Part shown: positions 41,930-51,567 of the stretch, in pieces
Layout of the letters: each line of letters starts with the position of its first letter
Position numbering within the stretch: the first letter of the stretch is position 1
Source of the DNA: Marinobacterium stanieri
GTDB taxonomy: Bacteria; Pseudomonadota; Gammaproteobacteria; Pseudomonadales; Balneatricaceae
DNA length: 64,000 bases
Assembly (NCBI RefSeq): GCF_900155945.1
Contig: NZ_FTMN01000014.1
Span: 1 to 64,000, forward strand
Direction of reading: 5' to 3'
Made by a program: the position numbers and the translations under genes
The notes under the pieces: model-generated
Seen by the model: the letters and a program-made list of their open reading frames with translations, nothing else
Databases searched by the model: none
What the model was told of the DNA's origin: nothing

Positions 41930-44703
41930 TTTCTAATTCTCCCATCAGGCCAGATACTGTTTGGCTTTTCACCTTTTTCCCACGATCTTTTATTTGGCCA
42001 TCGCTTCCACTGAGACCCGTCACCTTGACGGCTACCATGCTGTGACTTATCGCGCTCCCAAACGGAACCATCCTCCGGGTTCAGCTTTGCGCCCTTCCCA
42101 CCATTGATTCGGTCAAAATCAGAGTTATCAGGATTATTGGGGTACGGGGCTTCAGAAGTTGGCACTCGATCATCATGAGCCCCAGATCCACCTTCCGAGA
42201 ATACTAAGTTTCCATTTCTATTAACCCTTGGTGAATATGTCCGACCTGTCCTTGGCGAACTCCTGTCCGTATAGGGGCTCGAAGAGCAGTTGTAGAAGTC
42301 ATAATCGTCATATGACGAGCCATTTGGAGAAGGTAAGGCACCAGCAGCCCCACCGCCGAAAATTGGGGATGCCCCACCTCCTACTCTCCCAGCACTATTC
42401 GGTAGCCCTCGAAGCCCCTCAGGATCAACATAAGATAGTGGATTGCCCCCAACATAGGCATAAGTATTCAGCCCGCCTTCAAGCCCAATCGGATCACTCT
42501 GAATATACCGCCCCGTACTGGGGTCGTAATCCCGATAGTAGTTGTAATGTAGCCCCGTTTCACTGTCAAAATATTGGCCAGGAAAGCGGAGGTTGAATGT
42601 CAGGATACTCCCAGGGGCAACAGATGCTTGCCCAAATGCATCATAGTCCGCCCGCCAGACCACCGTTCCCTGATTATCACTCACGACCTGTGGTGTATTG
42701 AGATGATCAGTGTGTATGTAGTATACGACGGCTGAAGCGGGGCCTGAATGAATCACCGCCAGTGGTTGTGTGCCCAACCAGACATATTCCACTTTTGTTT
42801 GCCCGCTATGATCAAGCTCGGCCAGCAGCTGCCCAGATTGATTGTACAGATAGTAGGTGGTCTGGCCATTAACAGTCTTGCTTGTACGCTGACGATTAGC
42901 ATTGTACGTGTAGGTTGCACTTACCGTGCCGCTCACACTGGTGAGACTGTTGTAGCGGTCGTAGCTGAAGCTCAGGCCACCTTTACTCAGTACATTGCCA
43001 TTCGCGTCGTACGTGTAAATACTTTGCGTTGAACCACTGATCTCGAGCAGACGGTTGCTCCAGCTGTCGACGTAGTACGTATCCACCGACTGGCCAGCTG
43101 TTTCACTCAAGCGGTTTCCGTTGCTGTCGTAAGTCCAGCTTAGGATAGTGGAGGGTGTTTGCGCATATTCCAGCCGACGCAGAGGGTCATAATCAAAGAC
43201 TAACTGACCACTGACCTCCCGATTGACACCCGTAATATCATCGTTGCCATTAAAGCTGTAATTCCGGTCGAGTAACTGGCCGACCTGAGTATCGGTGAGC
43301 CGGTATTGGATGTCGTATGTGTTGGTTAGCGTCAGCCCGTTGCCGTAGGTCAACCCACTGACGGGCCCGAAGGGGGCATGGGTAATGCTGTTGGCCAGCG
43401 TTGTCGTCACACCGCCCTGGACTGTGGAGATAGACTCAATATTCCCCACAGCGTCTCGCTGAAACAGTACGACCCGTCCACTCGGGTAGGTGATTGAAGA
43501 CAAGACGTCGGCGTCGTTGTATCCATACCCAATGGTCTGGGCAATACCACCCAGTACGTGGGTAACGCTGGCTTTCAATCCTCGCGCTGTATAATCGTAA
43601 CTGATATTTGTGTTCGGCCCTGTGATATTGGTGAGTTGACCAATACCATAACTTGCGTTGGGGTCATCGTAAGTCAGGGTTATCGTCTGACTCGGATCAT
43701 AAGGGTCTTCGATCTCGGTCAGACGATTGAGTGCATCGTACGCGTAATGGGTTTGCTGTCCGTTAGCATCAGTCTCTCCTGTCAGGTTGCCGGCGGAATC
43801 ATAGGTGTAGCTCGTTGTCCCCGTATCAGGGCTGATTTGCTGCACCCTGTCACCGTAGCCATTGTAAACATACTGGGTGGTGTGGCCATTTGGATCAGAC
43901 ACGGATGTCAGCTGGTTCAGACTGTCATATGAATACAATGTCTGCCCTTGCAAGGCGTCTGTTGTCTGTGTAAGCCGGTTAAGGGCATCAAAAGCATGCG
44001 CAGTCGTGTTGGCTTCCCCGTCGATGGCTTGGACCAGATTGCCATTTAAGTCATATTGCCGTTGCTGACTGCCATTGAGCCCCACCACCTCAAGGAGACG
44101 CGAGAGTTCGTCATATACTTGAGCACGGGTATAACGCAGACTTTCATTTGCATCCAGAATACGCTCTTCGACTCGATTACCTGCGGCGTCTAAAACATAC
44201 TCGATACGGTTGCCAAGCGAGTCAGCAATGGCACTCACACGACCGGTATCATCGTAGAGGTAGGTAAGTGTCGTTTGGTCGGGCAAGGTGATACCGGTCA
44301 GATTACCGATAGCATCATATGTAAAACCGGTGGTGGCGCCGGCGGTGGTGCGAGTAATCAGTCGGCCAAGGCCATCATAGGCCAGCGTCGTTAATACCCC
44401 GTTGGGGTCAACCAATGTCAGAGGGCGTCCATCGGCATCATGCGCAGTGATCTCACTCACCTGGCCAAGAGCATTGGTCACCTGGATCAAGTTGCCTTGC
44501 CCATCGTAGTCGTAACTGGTGACATCTTGCACATCAGTACGGGGGCCATCAGCTGTTGCCATCTGGCCGGGAATCGGGCCATTTGTCCCGGCAGTATCGG
44601 GATGATAGGTGTAAGTCCAGCTGCGATTTGCGTGCGCCGTGTTGACACCTAGCGCCAGTAATAAAACGCCGCCCAGCAGGCGCGTGCCCAAATGCTTCAT
44701 CAT
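41926..44703 (-). CDS. Exported Rhs protein, C-terminal half with toxin tip
   Basis: A 925-aa protein from the ATG at 44703 (GAGGA 8 bases upstream). It has its own Sec signal peptide (MMKHLGTRLLGGVLLLALGV, cleavage near AHA). About 20 YD/RHS repeats (YDYDGQGNLIQVTNALGQ, YDGLGRLI, YDANGN) follow. The core ends at the hallmark YIQSDPIGLEGGLNTYAYVG and NPLSYVDPEGL. The roughly 160-residue tip is a low-complexity linker plus a charged, Trp-rich end (GAKLNPEDGSVWERDKSQHG, WKRWPNKRSW). Its shape resembles small polymorphic RNase/DNase tips, family uncertain. Immunity gene overlaps the stop. Lies 66 bp downstream of the N-terminal half. Confidence 0.8.
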   Translation of the reverse strand: MMKHLGTRLLGGVLLLALGVNTAHANRSWTYTYHPDTAGTNGPIPGQMATADGPRTDVQDVTSYDYDGQGNLIQVTNALGQVSEITAHDADGRPLTLVDPNGVLTTLAYDGLGRLITRTTAGATTGFTYDAIGNLTGITLPDQTTLTYLYDDTGRVSAIADSLGNRIEYVLDAAGNRVEERILDANESLRYTRAQVYDELSRLLEVVGLNGSQQRQYDLNGNLVQAIDGEANTTAHAFDALNRLTQTTDALQGQTLYSYDSLNQLTSVSDPNGHTTQYVYNGYGDRVQQISPDTGTTSYTYDSAGNLTGETDANGQQTHYAYDALNRLTEIEDPYDPSQTITLTYDDPNASYGIGQLTNITGPNTNISYDYTARGLKASVTHVLGGIAQTIGYGYNDADVLSSITYPSGRVVLFQRDAVGNIESISTVQGGVTTTLANSITHAPFGPVSGLTYGNGLTLTNTYDIQYRLTDTQVGQLLDRNYSFNGNDDITGVNREVSGQLVFDYDPLRRLEYAQTPSTILSWTYDSNGNRLSETAGQSVDTYYVDSWSNRLLEISGSTQSIYTYDANGNVLSKGGLSFSYDRYNSLTSVSGTVSATYTYNANRQRTSKTVNGQTTYYLYNQSGQLLAELDHSGQTKVEYVWLGTQPLAVIHSGPASAVVYYIHTDHLNTPQVVSDNQGTVVWRADYDAFGQASVAPGSILTFNLRFPGQYFDSETGLHYNYYRDYDPSTGRYIQSDPIGLEGGLNTYAYVGGNPLSYVDPEGLRGLPNSAGRVGGGASPIFGGGAAGALPSPNGSSYDDYDFYNCSSSPYTDRSSPRTGRTYSPRVNRNGNLVFSEGGSGAHDDRVPTSEAPYPNNPDNSDFDRINGGKGAKLNPEDGSVWERDKSQHGSRQGDGSQWKRWPNKRSWEKGEKPNSIWPDGRIRK

Positions 44704-44784
44704 AGTGTCATTCCTCACGTATTGTCCTTGTATGCCATATCCACCCTGGATGGCAGCTCCGATAGTGTTCAGGTTTGAAAACTA

Positions 44785-46320
44785 TCAGGGCTGCGGCGTC
44801 ACCACCTGACTCAATAGTCGCCCGGTAGCGTCATACGTCATCTCAGTGACTCGCTGCGGCTCGGTAATCATGACCGGTAGCTGCAAAGTCGGGTGCCACT
44901 GGGTTGTGATTGTCCGTGCCTCAGGGGTACCGCTTGCTTCCGTTTTACTCGTTTCCAGTCCGCGACTGTTGTATTGATAAACGGTTACAATCCCGCGTTC
45001 ATCTGTTTTGCTTGTCAGTAAACCCCTGGTGTCATAGCTGTAGCTGGAGTTACTGGCAGGGCAATTAGGCGTTGGCTCGCCATCTATCGATGCTATACGC
45101 TTCACACCGTCAATGACGACGTAGTGGTAGGTCACTTCACGACCAAGCGCATTCGTGACAGTCACCGAACCATCGGTGTTATAAACGATGCTGGTCTCAT
45201 CAGCGCCGTCTGCATGAACACTTTTAGTAGCACGTCCCGATGAATCGTATTCCCAGGTGACATAACGTACCCCCCGCTCATCGGTAATACCCGTCAGGAA
45301 TTGCGGGTAAGTAGCGTTCTCGTAGTGAAATATGCGCTCGAGCGTCTGACCACCCGCCAGGGTAGTAACCTGAGTCAGGCGTGACGAATTGTAGGTGTAA
45401 GTGGTCGATAAAGAGCTAGTGGCCAACGAAAGCGGTTGGAAGTGTTCATCCTGAGTGAACGTCAACTGGTGACCAAATGTATCTTCTACCAGTACATCAG
45501 TTGCACCATAGGTCAGCACATGAAATTGTCCGTTGATATTGGCCATCCGAGTGAGACGCCCCTGACTATCGAAGTCGAAAACGTCCTGCCTGGAAGAGGT
45601 ATATCGCCACCCAGTTCCGGTTTGTTCCAAGGTTCCCAACTCTGCCGGGCTGGGAGTGATCGTGCTGCCAGTAACAGTAAATGCCGACTCACGACCATCA
45701 GCGAGGACTAATGTGATGAGTCCACTCGTGATGTTCAGGCGTGTGGAATAGTTGTGTCTCCAGTAACCATCCACACTGTTGTAATGCCGAGCAAAGAACA
45801 GCGGATACGGCCCATTCGCACGATAGTCTTCTTCCCTCTGGAATTTGTTACCGATTGCAGTGTTGATGGGATTCCCCCGTGAGCTACTGGGGGCATCACA
45901 GGCCAGGGTCTCGGGCTCACCTTTATTCTTCCCTAGAGTGACCTCAGGGTCGTAGAACAGGAGCATGCTATCCGTTGCACTGCATCCGCCGGCACTTCCT
46001 GATACTGAAAAGAAATTGTTACCTTCTTTCAGGTTAACGGACACTCCACGCGTTTCCAGGAAACTGACGGCAGCTGTAAAAGATCCTGAGTAATTGAAAA
46101 ATGGGGTGCCGTTTAGGGTGGCGGTAACGGTACCATAGTCACCATGCTGAGCATCTGCACCACCTTGACCATAAACGGTGATAGTAGATGACCTGACGGT
46201 TGTACCATCACTGGGTGATGTAAACTGTAGCGTACATGCCGCATTGGCGATCGACGAAAAGCCTTGCCCTGCAAGCAGGAGCCCTGTGACCGATGCAATT
46301 CGAAGCATTTTGCTCATCAT
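44785..46320 (-). CDS. Exported Rhs protein, N-terminal half
   Basis: A 511-aa protein with a signal peptide (MLRIASVTGLLLAGQGFSSI, cleavage near ANA). An Ig-like bacterial domain (LQFTSPSDGTTVRSSTITVY, about residues 30-130) follows. Then come a DUF6531-like start (GNPINTAIGNKFQREEDYRA, FFARHYNSVDGYWRHNYSTR) and about ten YD repeats that stop abruptly at YDATGRLLSQVVTPQP. In related single-chain proteins the repeats continue, so this and the next gene look like one Rhs split in two. The ribosome site AAAAGGATT precedes the ATG pair. Confidence 0.8.
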   Translation of the reverse strand: MMSKMLRIASVTGLLLAGQGFSSIANAACTLQFTSPSDGTTVRSSTITVYGQGGADAQHGDYGTVTATLNGTPFFNYSGSFTAAVSFLETRGVSVNLKEGNNFFSVSGSAGGCSATDSMLLFYDPEVTLGKNKGEPETLACDAPSSSRGNPINTAIGNKFQREEDYRANGPYPLFFARHYNSVDGYWRHNYSTRLNITSGLITLVLADGRESAFTVTGSTITPSPAELGTLEQTGTGWRYTSSRQDVFDFDSQGRLTRMANINGQFHVLTYGATDVLVEDTFGHQLTFTQDEHFQPLSLATSSLSTTYTYNSSRLTQVTTLAGGQTLERIFHYENATYPQFLTGITDERGVRYVTWEYDSSGRATKSVHADGADETSIVYNTDGSVTVTNALGREVTYHYVVIDGVKRIASIDGEPTPNCPASNSSYSYDTRGLLTSKTDERGIVTVYQYNSRGLETSKTEASGTPEARTITTQWHPTLQLPVMITEPQRVTEMTYDATGRLLSQVVTPQP

Positions 46321-46914
46321 TAAATCCTTTTAAAGTATTAACGCGTTATATAAATCACGCTCCACCCAATGCACCTATAGAAAGTGGTTAGGTTCCTTCA
46401 ATCCAGTATTGTGTGATTTATGAGTCGATATGCCCATTTTTATCTAAATGAGTTCATGACCTTATATTTATACTACCGGTCAGCCAAGATTAGCTGACCA
46501 GAAGACTTAACACCCGCCATGTAAGAGGCATTAAATATCAGTAGGCAAGGCTCTTTGCTTGCTTCCCGGAATCTGGATTTTGTTGTTGAAAGCTTTGATC
46601 GATAGAGCGCAACACTAAACCGGCATGGAGTAAGTATATTGAAGAATGCGATCTGAGCCAGGTATTCGGTTGAGATGATATATTCGAAATGGGGCTAGGG
46701 CTGCCACTAACGTATGATATTTCCAGCTTCATCTGAACATCCTTATTCGTCGCCGAACAATAAGAATAGAGAGTCTAATATAAAAACTAGACACTCCAAC
46801 AAAATTCACAATCCTTTGCGAGGTTTGAAAGCCTTCAAGCGATACTACCATTACAAAATAAATTGGCAACACCAATAGTGAGTACAGGGATCGAGGACTG
46901 AATTCCTTTCAGCC
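46321..46914. other. Intergenic region between Rhs and type II operon
   Basis: No supported gene. It holds the leader of the Rhs gene (minus strand) and the end of the gsp operon, is A+T-rich, and shows no clear terminator. A 64-codon minus-strand frame at 46538-46732 lacks a ribosome site and is not called. Confidence 0.4.
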
Positions 46915-47382
46915 CTAACGGCCAAAGGTGAGCTGAGCCTTCACCCGACCAGGCATATCTGTCGCACGTACATTGGCCTGTTTCAAGATAACCCCATCTA
47001 CGTGTAATCTGTCGATCATAGTCAAAACCATATTAAAGTTGGCTTTATCAAATGATAGCTGAACCTCGCTTTCACCTTTGCTTTGCATCCGGGCCGGTTT
47101 CAGGTTTAGTTCGTTGGTTTTGTGTGTAATTAGTCGCTGTAACGGTACATTTGAATGCTGAACATAAGTACCATTTACTTGCAGATGTAGAACCTCTTCT
47201 GCTGCCCTTTCCATCCATGCGGCAAGGGCGCGTTTTTCAGCGACTTGTTGCAGCAAATGCTCATTACTCTCAGACAAAGGCCGCCATATTAGGTAAGCGA
47301 GCAATACCAAGGCACACACGCCCCCTAGCCACAACACCAGCTTCTCCCTTTCCTCTAGGCTCTGGTAATAAGCGCTAAACAT
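46915..47382 (-). CDS. gspM: Type II secretion protein M
   Basis: A 155-aa protein. One N-terminal membrane segment (LVLWLGGVCALVLLAYLIW, about residues 15-33) is followed by a coiled coil and a ferredoxin-like periplasmic domain, the GspM layout. It pairs with GspL in the inner-membrane platform. Last gene of the operon; its ATG overlaps the gspL stop (TAATG). Confidence 0.85.
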   Translation of the reverse strand: MFSAYYQSLEEREKLVLWLGGVCALVLLAYLIWRPLSESNEHLLQQVAEKRALAAWMERAAEEVLHLQVNGTYVQHSNVPLQRLITHKTNELNLKPARMQSKGESEVQLSFDKANFNMVLTMIDRLHVDGVILKQANVRATDMPGRVKAQLTFGR

Positions 47383-48527
47383 TAACGAACCTCCGTGACC
47401 GTAATACGCCCTTTAGTTGTCTTTGCAGAACTTGAAAACTGCCCTAACTGACTATTCACACCCTCTACATTGAGGCGCTCGTTAAGCTGCTGGATACTTC
47501 CCGCATTATCACTTTTCACTTCAAGTGCTATGCGCCTACCCTCGGCATCGTAGTGGAGCATGTCCATCCGTACATCCTGATATTGCTGAAACGCGGGTAC
47601 ACTTGTATCCAAAACTTGCAGAAGGGGTGACCCCATTTGCTTACGCCTTAACTGCTCTAACCGTCTTTCCATCTGGACACGAGGATTCACTATCCGTTGA
47701 GCATCAGGGAAGGTCTCGCGATAAAGGGCTTCAACTTGTTGATCGAAAGATTCCTTCTCACGGGATAGCCTATAGTTATCCACTGCTAACTGCGCAAAGC
47801 TGATCAAGACAAGCAGCATCATTAGTAGTGCGGGTATACGCCAATGGCTAATCAGCTCACGCACAGGATCTCGTAACTTGTAATCTCCCTGCATCAGATT
47901 TATGGCCTGTTCCAGGTTCAGGTAGCGTGCCATAGATGCCAGAGGTGACTCATCCTGATTCACGTCTAACGTCTGTATAGGAGCAGCCCGTTCCAGCATT
48001 GGGACCAACTGATGCAGTCCATCTCGCGTCAGTGCAACTCCCTGGCATTGATCGAACTTCAATAACACTCGGTCTTCTAATTCTAGCTTAGACCACTGCT
48101 TGGCCTTGCCTTCAAGCGATTGTGCATCGGCAAAAACACCCTTAATAGGCATGTTCGTGGACGAAATCAGTTCGTGCCAACCCTGGATCAGGGAACGCGA
48201 TACCACCTGTACCGCGTAATGCCCCTCTCTTGGACTGGAGTCCTGGGCAAAGTGCAGTTGATCCGGGTCTTCACAAAGCTGCTCTTCTAATTGAAAGGGG
48301 ATGGCTCGACGTGCAGCGCGACTATTTACAGGCAGAGAAACCGAAGTAGAGAGTATCTGTTCCTGCGGCAGCAGCAGATAGCAGGGGTACAAAAGCGCTA
48401 AATTCCGCAGACTGGTTAGCTCACTCCCACTCTGCAGCCGTCCGCTGTCTAGTTGGCGAGCGCCAGCCCTACTCCAAATCAACCAATCAATCGGTTGATT
48501 TGGATAGCCCTTGCCCCACATCAGCAT
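47382..48527 (-). CDS. gspL: Type II secretion protein L
   Basis: A 381-aa bitopic protein. The actin-like cytoplasmic domain of about 225 residues (PFQLEEQLCEDPDQLHFAQD) binds GspE. A membrane segment (IPALLMMLLVLISFAQLAVD) and a periplasmic ferredoxin-like domain follow. The ATG at 48527 overlaps the gspK stop and has AGGA upstream; a GTG at 48548 is less likely. Confidence 0.85.
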   Translation of the reverse strand: MLMWGKGYPNQPIDWLIWSRAGARQLDSGRLQSGSELTSLRNLALLYPCYLLLPQEQILSTSVSLPVNSRAARRAIPFQLEEQLCEDPDQLHFAQDSSPREGHYAVQVVSRSLIQGWHELISSTNMPIKGVFADAQSLEGKAKQWSKLELEDRVLLKFDQCQGVALTRDGLHQLVPMLERAAPIQTLDVNQDESPLASMARYLNLEQAINLMQGDYKLRDPVRELISHWRIPALLMMLLVLISFAQLAVDNYRLSREKESFDQQVEALYRETFPDAQRIVNPRVQMERRLEQLRRKQMGSPLLQVLDTSVPAFQQYQDVRMDMLHYDAEGRRIALEVKSDNAGSIQQLNERLNVEGVNSQLGQFSSSAKTTKGRITVTEVR

Positions 48528-49624
48528 TATCTCATTCCTGGCCACCAACCAGCTCCTTTAGCTCGCTTGCTGCCAGAATTGCCATCTGGCCACCTCTCCA
48601 ACTCGCCATACTGACGTTGATAGACATAGGTCTTTCCATCACGAACGTGGATATTGGAATACATTAACAACCGGGTGTTGCGGTAATTCACCTCTACTCT
48701 GGCAAAAAAGAAGTCCGAACTTACGCTGAGGTGCTCTTTGACAGCCACATCAAGATCCTTAACATCGTTCTTTCCCTCAGTTAGCATGCTCCAGAACTCC
48801 TCTACGTTTCCAACCCCTCCGCTCGGACGGTGCGCCAGCCATTCATCTATATCTTCTAACAAAACTTTATCCTTAAATAGAGCAGCCAACACAGCGGCAT
48901 TTTCAGGCTGGAGCGTATTTAAATTAATAGTAACTCGGTCACTCGGTACTGCACAAAGCATTTGCCCCAATATTGAGAGCCGCTCCAGTTCGTCGTCGTT
49001 TAAACTTTTTCCCGCACTGGAAAAACCCTTGATATAGTTAAGTTCGCTCATCGAGACTAGCGGGCTATTTGCCGGTAGATAGGGAGGCTTTCGACTCGTA
49101 TAGTAAAGATCCTCTGCGCCATGAAAGCCCGTCGGCAGTGTATCGCTGTCTAGCCAATCACGTAACGGCTCCACCATAGCTTCAACCTCTCTCGGCTCGA
49201 ACTCCATTAGACTCAGTAGAGCCGACAAATGGCGGCTTGCTCCACCTTCGTTCGCTTCAGAATCCGCACTGTGTGGGGTATTGAGTGACGCCAACCCATT
49301 GAGGTTGAAACAGGTCCGTCGATCCTTAATGCTGAGCCGAATCAGCCCTCCCTCTACGGGGTATCTGAGCATCGAACTCGCCCAAGCTTGACCCAAATGT
49401 ATACGTCCATCATTCGTCAGAGCAGACTCTATCAGCTCCCGTGCCAGCCGCTCCCCTCCTTGAGCATACCAGTAGGCTTGCTGGTACTCCTGCTGGTTTT
49501 CGGCCCGTCGGATACTAAGTTGCAAACTGGAGCCGAGATTAGCCGCGATAACAGTAATCAACGCCAGTATAAGGAGAACAACTATCAGGGCCGCACCTTC
49601 CTGATGATGCCGTGTCACCGCCAT
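48527..49624 (-). CDS. gspK: Type II secretion minor pseudopilin K
   Basis: A 365-aa pseudopilin. The leader ends HHQEG and is followed by AALIVVLLILALITVIAANL, lacking Glu at +5 as is normal for GspK. The large globular domain has the GspK signature CFNLNGLASL and LNTLQPENAAVLAALF. It caps the pseudopilus tip with GspI and GspJ. Its ATG overlaps the gspJ stop. Confidence 0.9.
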   Translation of the reverse strand: MAVTRHHQEGAALIVVLLILALITVIAANLGSSLQLSIRRAENQQEYQQAYWYAQGGERLARELIESALTNDGRIHLGQAWASSMLRYPVEGGLIRLSIKDRRTCFNLNGLASLNTPHSADSEANEGGASRHLSALLSLMEFEPREVEAMVEPLRDWLDSDTLPTGFHGAEDLYYTSRKPPYLPANSPLVSMSELNYIKGFSSAGKSLNDDELERLSILGQMLCAVPSDRVTINLNTLQPENAAVLAALFKDKVLLEDIDEWLAHRPSGGVGNVEEFWSMLTEGKNDVKDLDVAVKEHLSVSSDFFFARVEVNYRNTRLLMYSNIHVRDGKTYVYQRQYGELERWPDGNSGSKRAKGAGWWPGMR

Positions 49625-50250
49625 CAAAGTCCCTCGGGTAGCAGCAGCGTCTGTGACACCGCGCCATAGCGCTCGGTATCAATCAAGATTTCGACGGCTT
49701 TCGGTAGCTCAGAAGCGAAGATTCCATTGCTCATCCCGCCCGCCCAGCCGTCATGCCAGTTCTGACCATAATAAAATCTCAGTTTCAGATCCTTCACATT
49801 CTCCATAAGTACCGCTTCATTCCAACGCTCGTGAGCTGGGGCTTCCAGATAGGGAGAACTGTCACGATACAACCGCCCTTCCGAAAACCTGTAACGAACT
49901 CTCTCCAATTGGGAGACTGGAACCTGGTAACTTAAAATGCGTCGTCCCGTCCTATAGAAATCGAGTAACACGCCTTCAGATTCACCTTCGTCGTCCAAGT
50001 TTGCGATAAGAGGCTGTCGGCGATGTTCCCCAAGATCGGTACGCCCTGCACGAAACACTATCTGCTCAAGGTCGCGTCTCAGCCACTGCTGAGTACTTTG
50101 AAGCCGCTGAAGGGAGTCAATACTATCCCCAACAGCCTGTTCACTTTTCACTCCAGCACCGAGAGTAAGCATCGCAGCCAGTCCCAGAAGTGCCAGCAAC
50201 GCTACTGACACCAGCATTTCCAATAGAGTGAACCCATGTTGGTACCTCAT
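49624..50250 (-). CDS. gspJ: Type II secretion minor pseudopilin J
   Basis: A 208-aa pseudopilin: leader MRYQHG, then FTLLEMLVSVALLALLGLAA. The beta-sheet domain includes LRRDLEQIVFRAGRTDLGEH and VRYRFSEGRLYRD, as in GspJ. It is 10 bp downstream of gspI and overlaps gspK. Confidence 0.9.
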   Translation of the reverse strand: MRYQHGFTLLEMLVSVALLALLGLAAMLTLGAGVKSEQAVGDSIDSLQRLQSTQQWLRRDLEQIVFRAGRTDLGEHRRQPLIANLDDEGESEGVLLDFYRTGRRILSYQVPVSQLERVRYRFSEGRLYRDSSPYLEAPAHERWNEAVLMENVKDLKLRFYYGQNWHDGWAGGMSNGIFASELPKAVEILIDTERYGAVSQTLLLPEGL

Positions 50251-50260
50251 GACTGTCTAT

Positions 50261-50647
50261 TCATGGGGTGGCTCCCATAAAAGCCTGTATCTCAGCCAGC
50301 GGGGGCGACTCATTGGAGAGATCTGCATCAGCGGAATAGACACGGGTAGCCACCCGACGCAAAGCTGGATCGTCAGTTTCCGTTACATCCTCTACCAACC
50401 TGAGATCCAACCCAGCCAAACTCCGTTTTTGATTACGCTGGCCCAAAGCGGGCCATGTTTGCTGCAGGCGTAATTCAGCGAGGTGATTGTGAGCCACTAG
50501 TTGCGCAAAGTAGCGCTGTTCCAACGTCTCCACGATACGTGCTTGTTCCCCCAACACTTTCAGTAAGGCGCCAACTGCAACGGCAAATATGAAAAGCGCG
50601 ACCAGGAGTTCTAACAAAGTGACACCACGCTGCCTTATTCGAGTCAT
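50261..50647 (-). CDS. gspI: Type II secretion minor pseudopilin I
   Basis: A 128-aa pseudopilin: leader MTRIRQRG, then VTLLELLVALFIFAVAVGAL, with Val instead of Phe at +1 and Glu at +5. The downstream AHNHLAELRLQQTWP matches the GspI Axxx(N)xxxE pattern. The ATG overlaps the gspH stop (ATGA). Confidence 0.9.
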   Translation of the reverse strand: MTRIRQRGVTLLELLVALFIFAVAVGALLKVLGEQARIVETLEQRYFAQLVAHNHLAELRLQQTWPALGQRNQKRSLAGLDLRLVEDVTETDDPALRRVATRVYSADADLSNESPPLAEIQAFMGATP

Positions 50648-51159
50648 TCGGCGGGCACTTCAAACCGTCGCACATCACCGCCGAAGCTGGCTGAAATACG
50701 ATAGCCATGATCAAGGCCGACATGCCATAGCATCAACTCAAAAGGGGTCAATTGGCCATCGCTCAGAATCAAAATCTGGGGTTCATTTGCCCTATTGACG
50801 TGTACACCACCGACAATCAGCTCCAGTTCGGTCTCGCTATCCAGAGCCCCTCCTTGCAACCGGGAATCTGGCTCAACCTCACTCCAACTGTTCTGGCGTC
50901 TGTGCAGAAAGCGGTAATTACGTTCACCAAATAACAACCCGTAGTCGCTATTCCGATAGATCGCTTCTTCGGTGGCTAAAGCGATTTGGGCTTCTAACCG
51001 GCGGGCATCCTGCTGCAACCTTTTCGCGGCTGTATCTGGAAGTGCCAACGATACGCTTACGGCTACTAGACCGATGATCAGTACCACTAGCATCAGCTCC
51101 AGCAACGTAAATCCCTGTTGATCACCAGTTACCAATATCGGCGGCAATGCCCTTTCCAC
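50644..51159 (-). CDS. gspH: Type II secretion minor pseudopilin H
   Basis: About 171 aa from the ATG at 51159, which lies inside the end of gspG. A TTG near residue 9 would give a shorter leader ending GDQQG. The mature start is FTLLELMLVVLIIGLVAVSV. The globular domain has GERNYRFLHRRQNSW and LILSDGQLTPFELML, typical of GspH. Start codon uncertain. Confidence 0.85.
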   Translation of the reverse strand: MERALPPILVTGDQQGFTLLELMLVVLIIGLVAVSVSLALPDTAAKRLQQDARRLEAQIALATEEAIYRNSDYGLLFGERNYRFLHRRQNSWSEVEPDSRLQGGALDSETELELIVGGVHVNRANEPQILILSDGQLTPFELMLWHVGLDHGYRISASFGGDVRRFEVPAE

Positions 51160-51556
51160 CTAGCTCTCCATCAGCGCCCAGAGAATAGATATCTACCTTA
51201 GAGTGCTGCCCCGGCTGTAAATACTGGTATGGATTACCCCAAGGATCTTTAGGCAGCCGCTTTATATAACCGTCTGCGTTATAACGTTTGGGTATCGGAT
51301 CACTTTCCGGTTTAGCAACCAGCGAGTCCAATCCCTGGTCAGTGGTGGGATAAACAAAGTTGTCCATTTTATACATATCTAGAGCCTGTTCCATAAGCAT
51401 CACATCCGTACGCACCTTCTCCACCATCGCCTTGTCCTGATTCTGCAGTACATTGGGTGCGACAACAGCGACCAGCAATCCCATGATGACAATTACGACC
51501 ATAATCTCCAGCAGGGTAAAGCCTTGCTGGCCACTATGTTTGAATTTCCTTTTCAA
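51122..51556 (-). CDS. gspG: Type II secretion major pseudopilin G
   Basis: A 144-aa protein: leader MKRKFKHSGQQG, then FTLLEIMVVIVIMGLLVAVV. The GspG signature VYPTTDQGLDSLVAKP, LPKDPWGNPYQYL and YSLGADGELGG (calcium-site region) is complete. It is the main pseudopilus subunit and needs prepilin peptidase from elsewhere. Confidence 0.95.
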   Translation of the reverse strand: MKRKFKHSGQQGFTLLEIMVVIVIMGLLVAVVAPNVLQNQDKAMVEKVRTDVMLMEQALDMYKMDNFVYPTTDQGLDSLVAKPESDPIPKRYNADGYIKRLPKDPWGNPYQYLQPGQHSKVDIYSLGADGELGGKGIAADIGNW

Positions 51557-51567
51557 AATAATCCCAC

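Noticed and set aside
46538..46732. A 64-codon minus-strand frame between Rhs and gsp genes
   Set aside because: No ribosome site, low-complexity composition and no recognisable motif.
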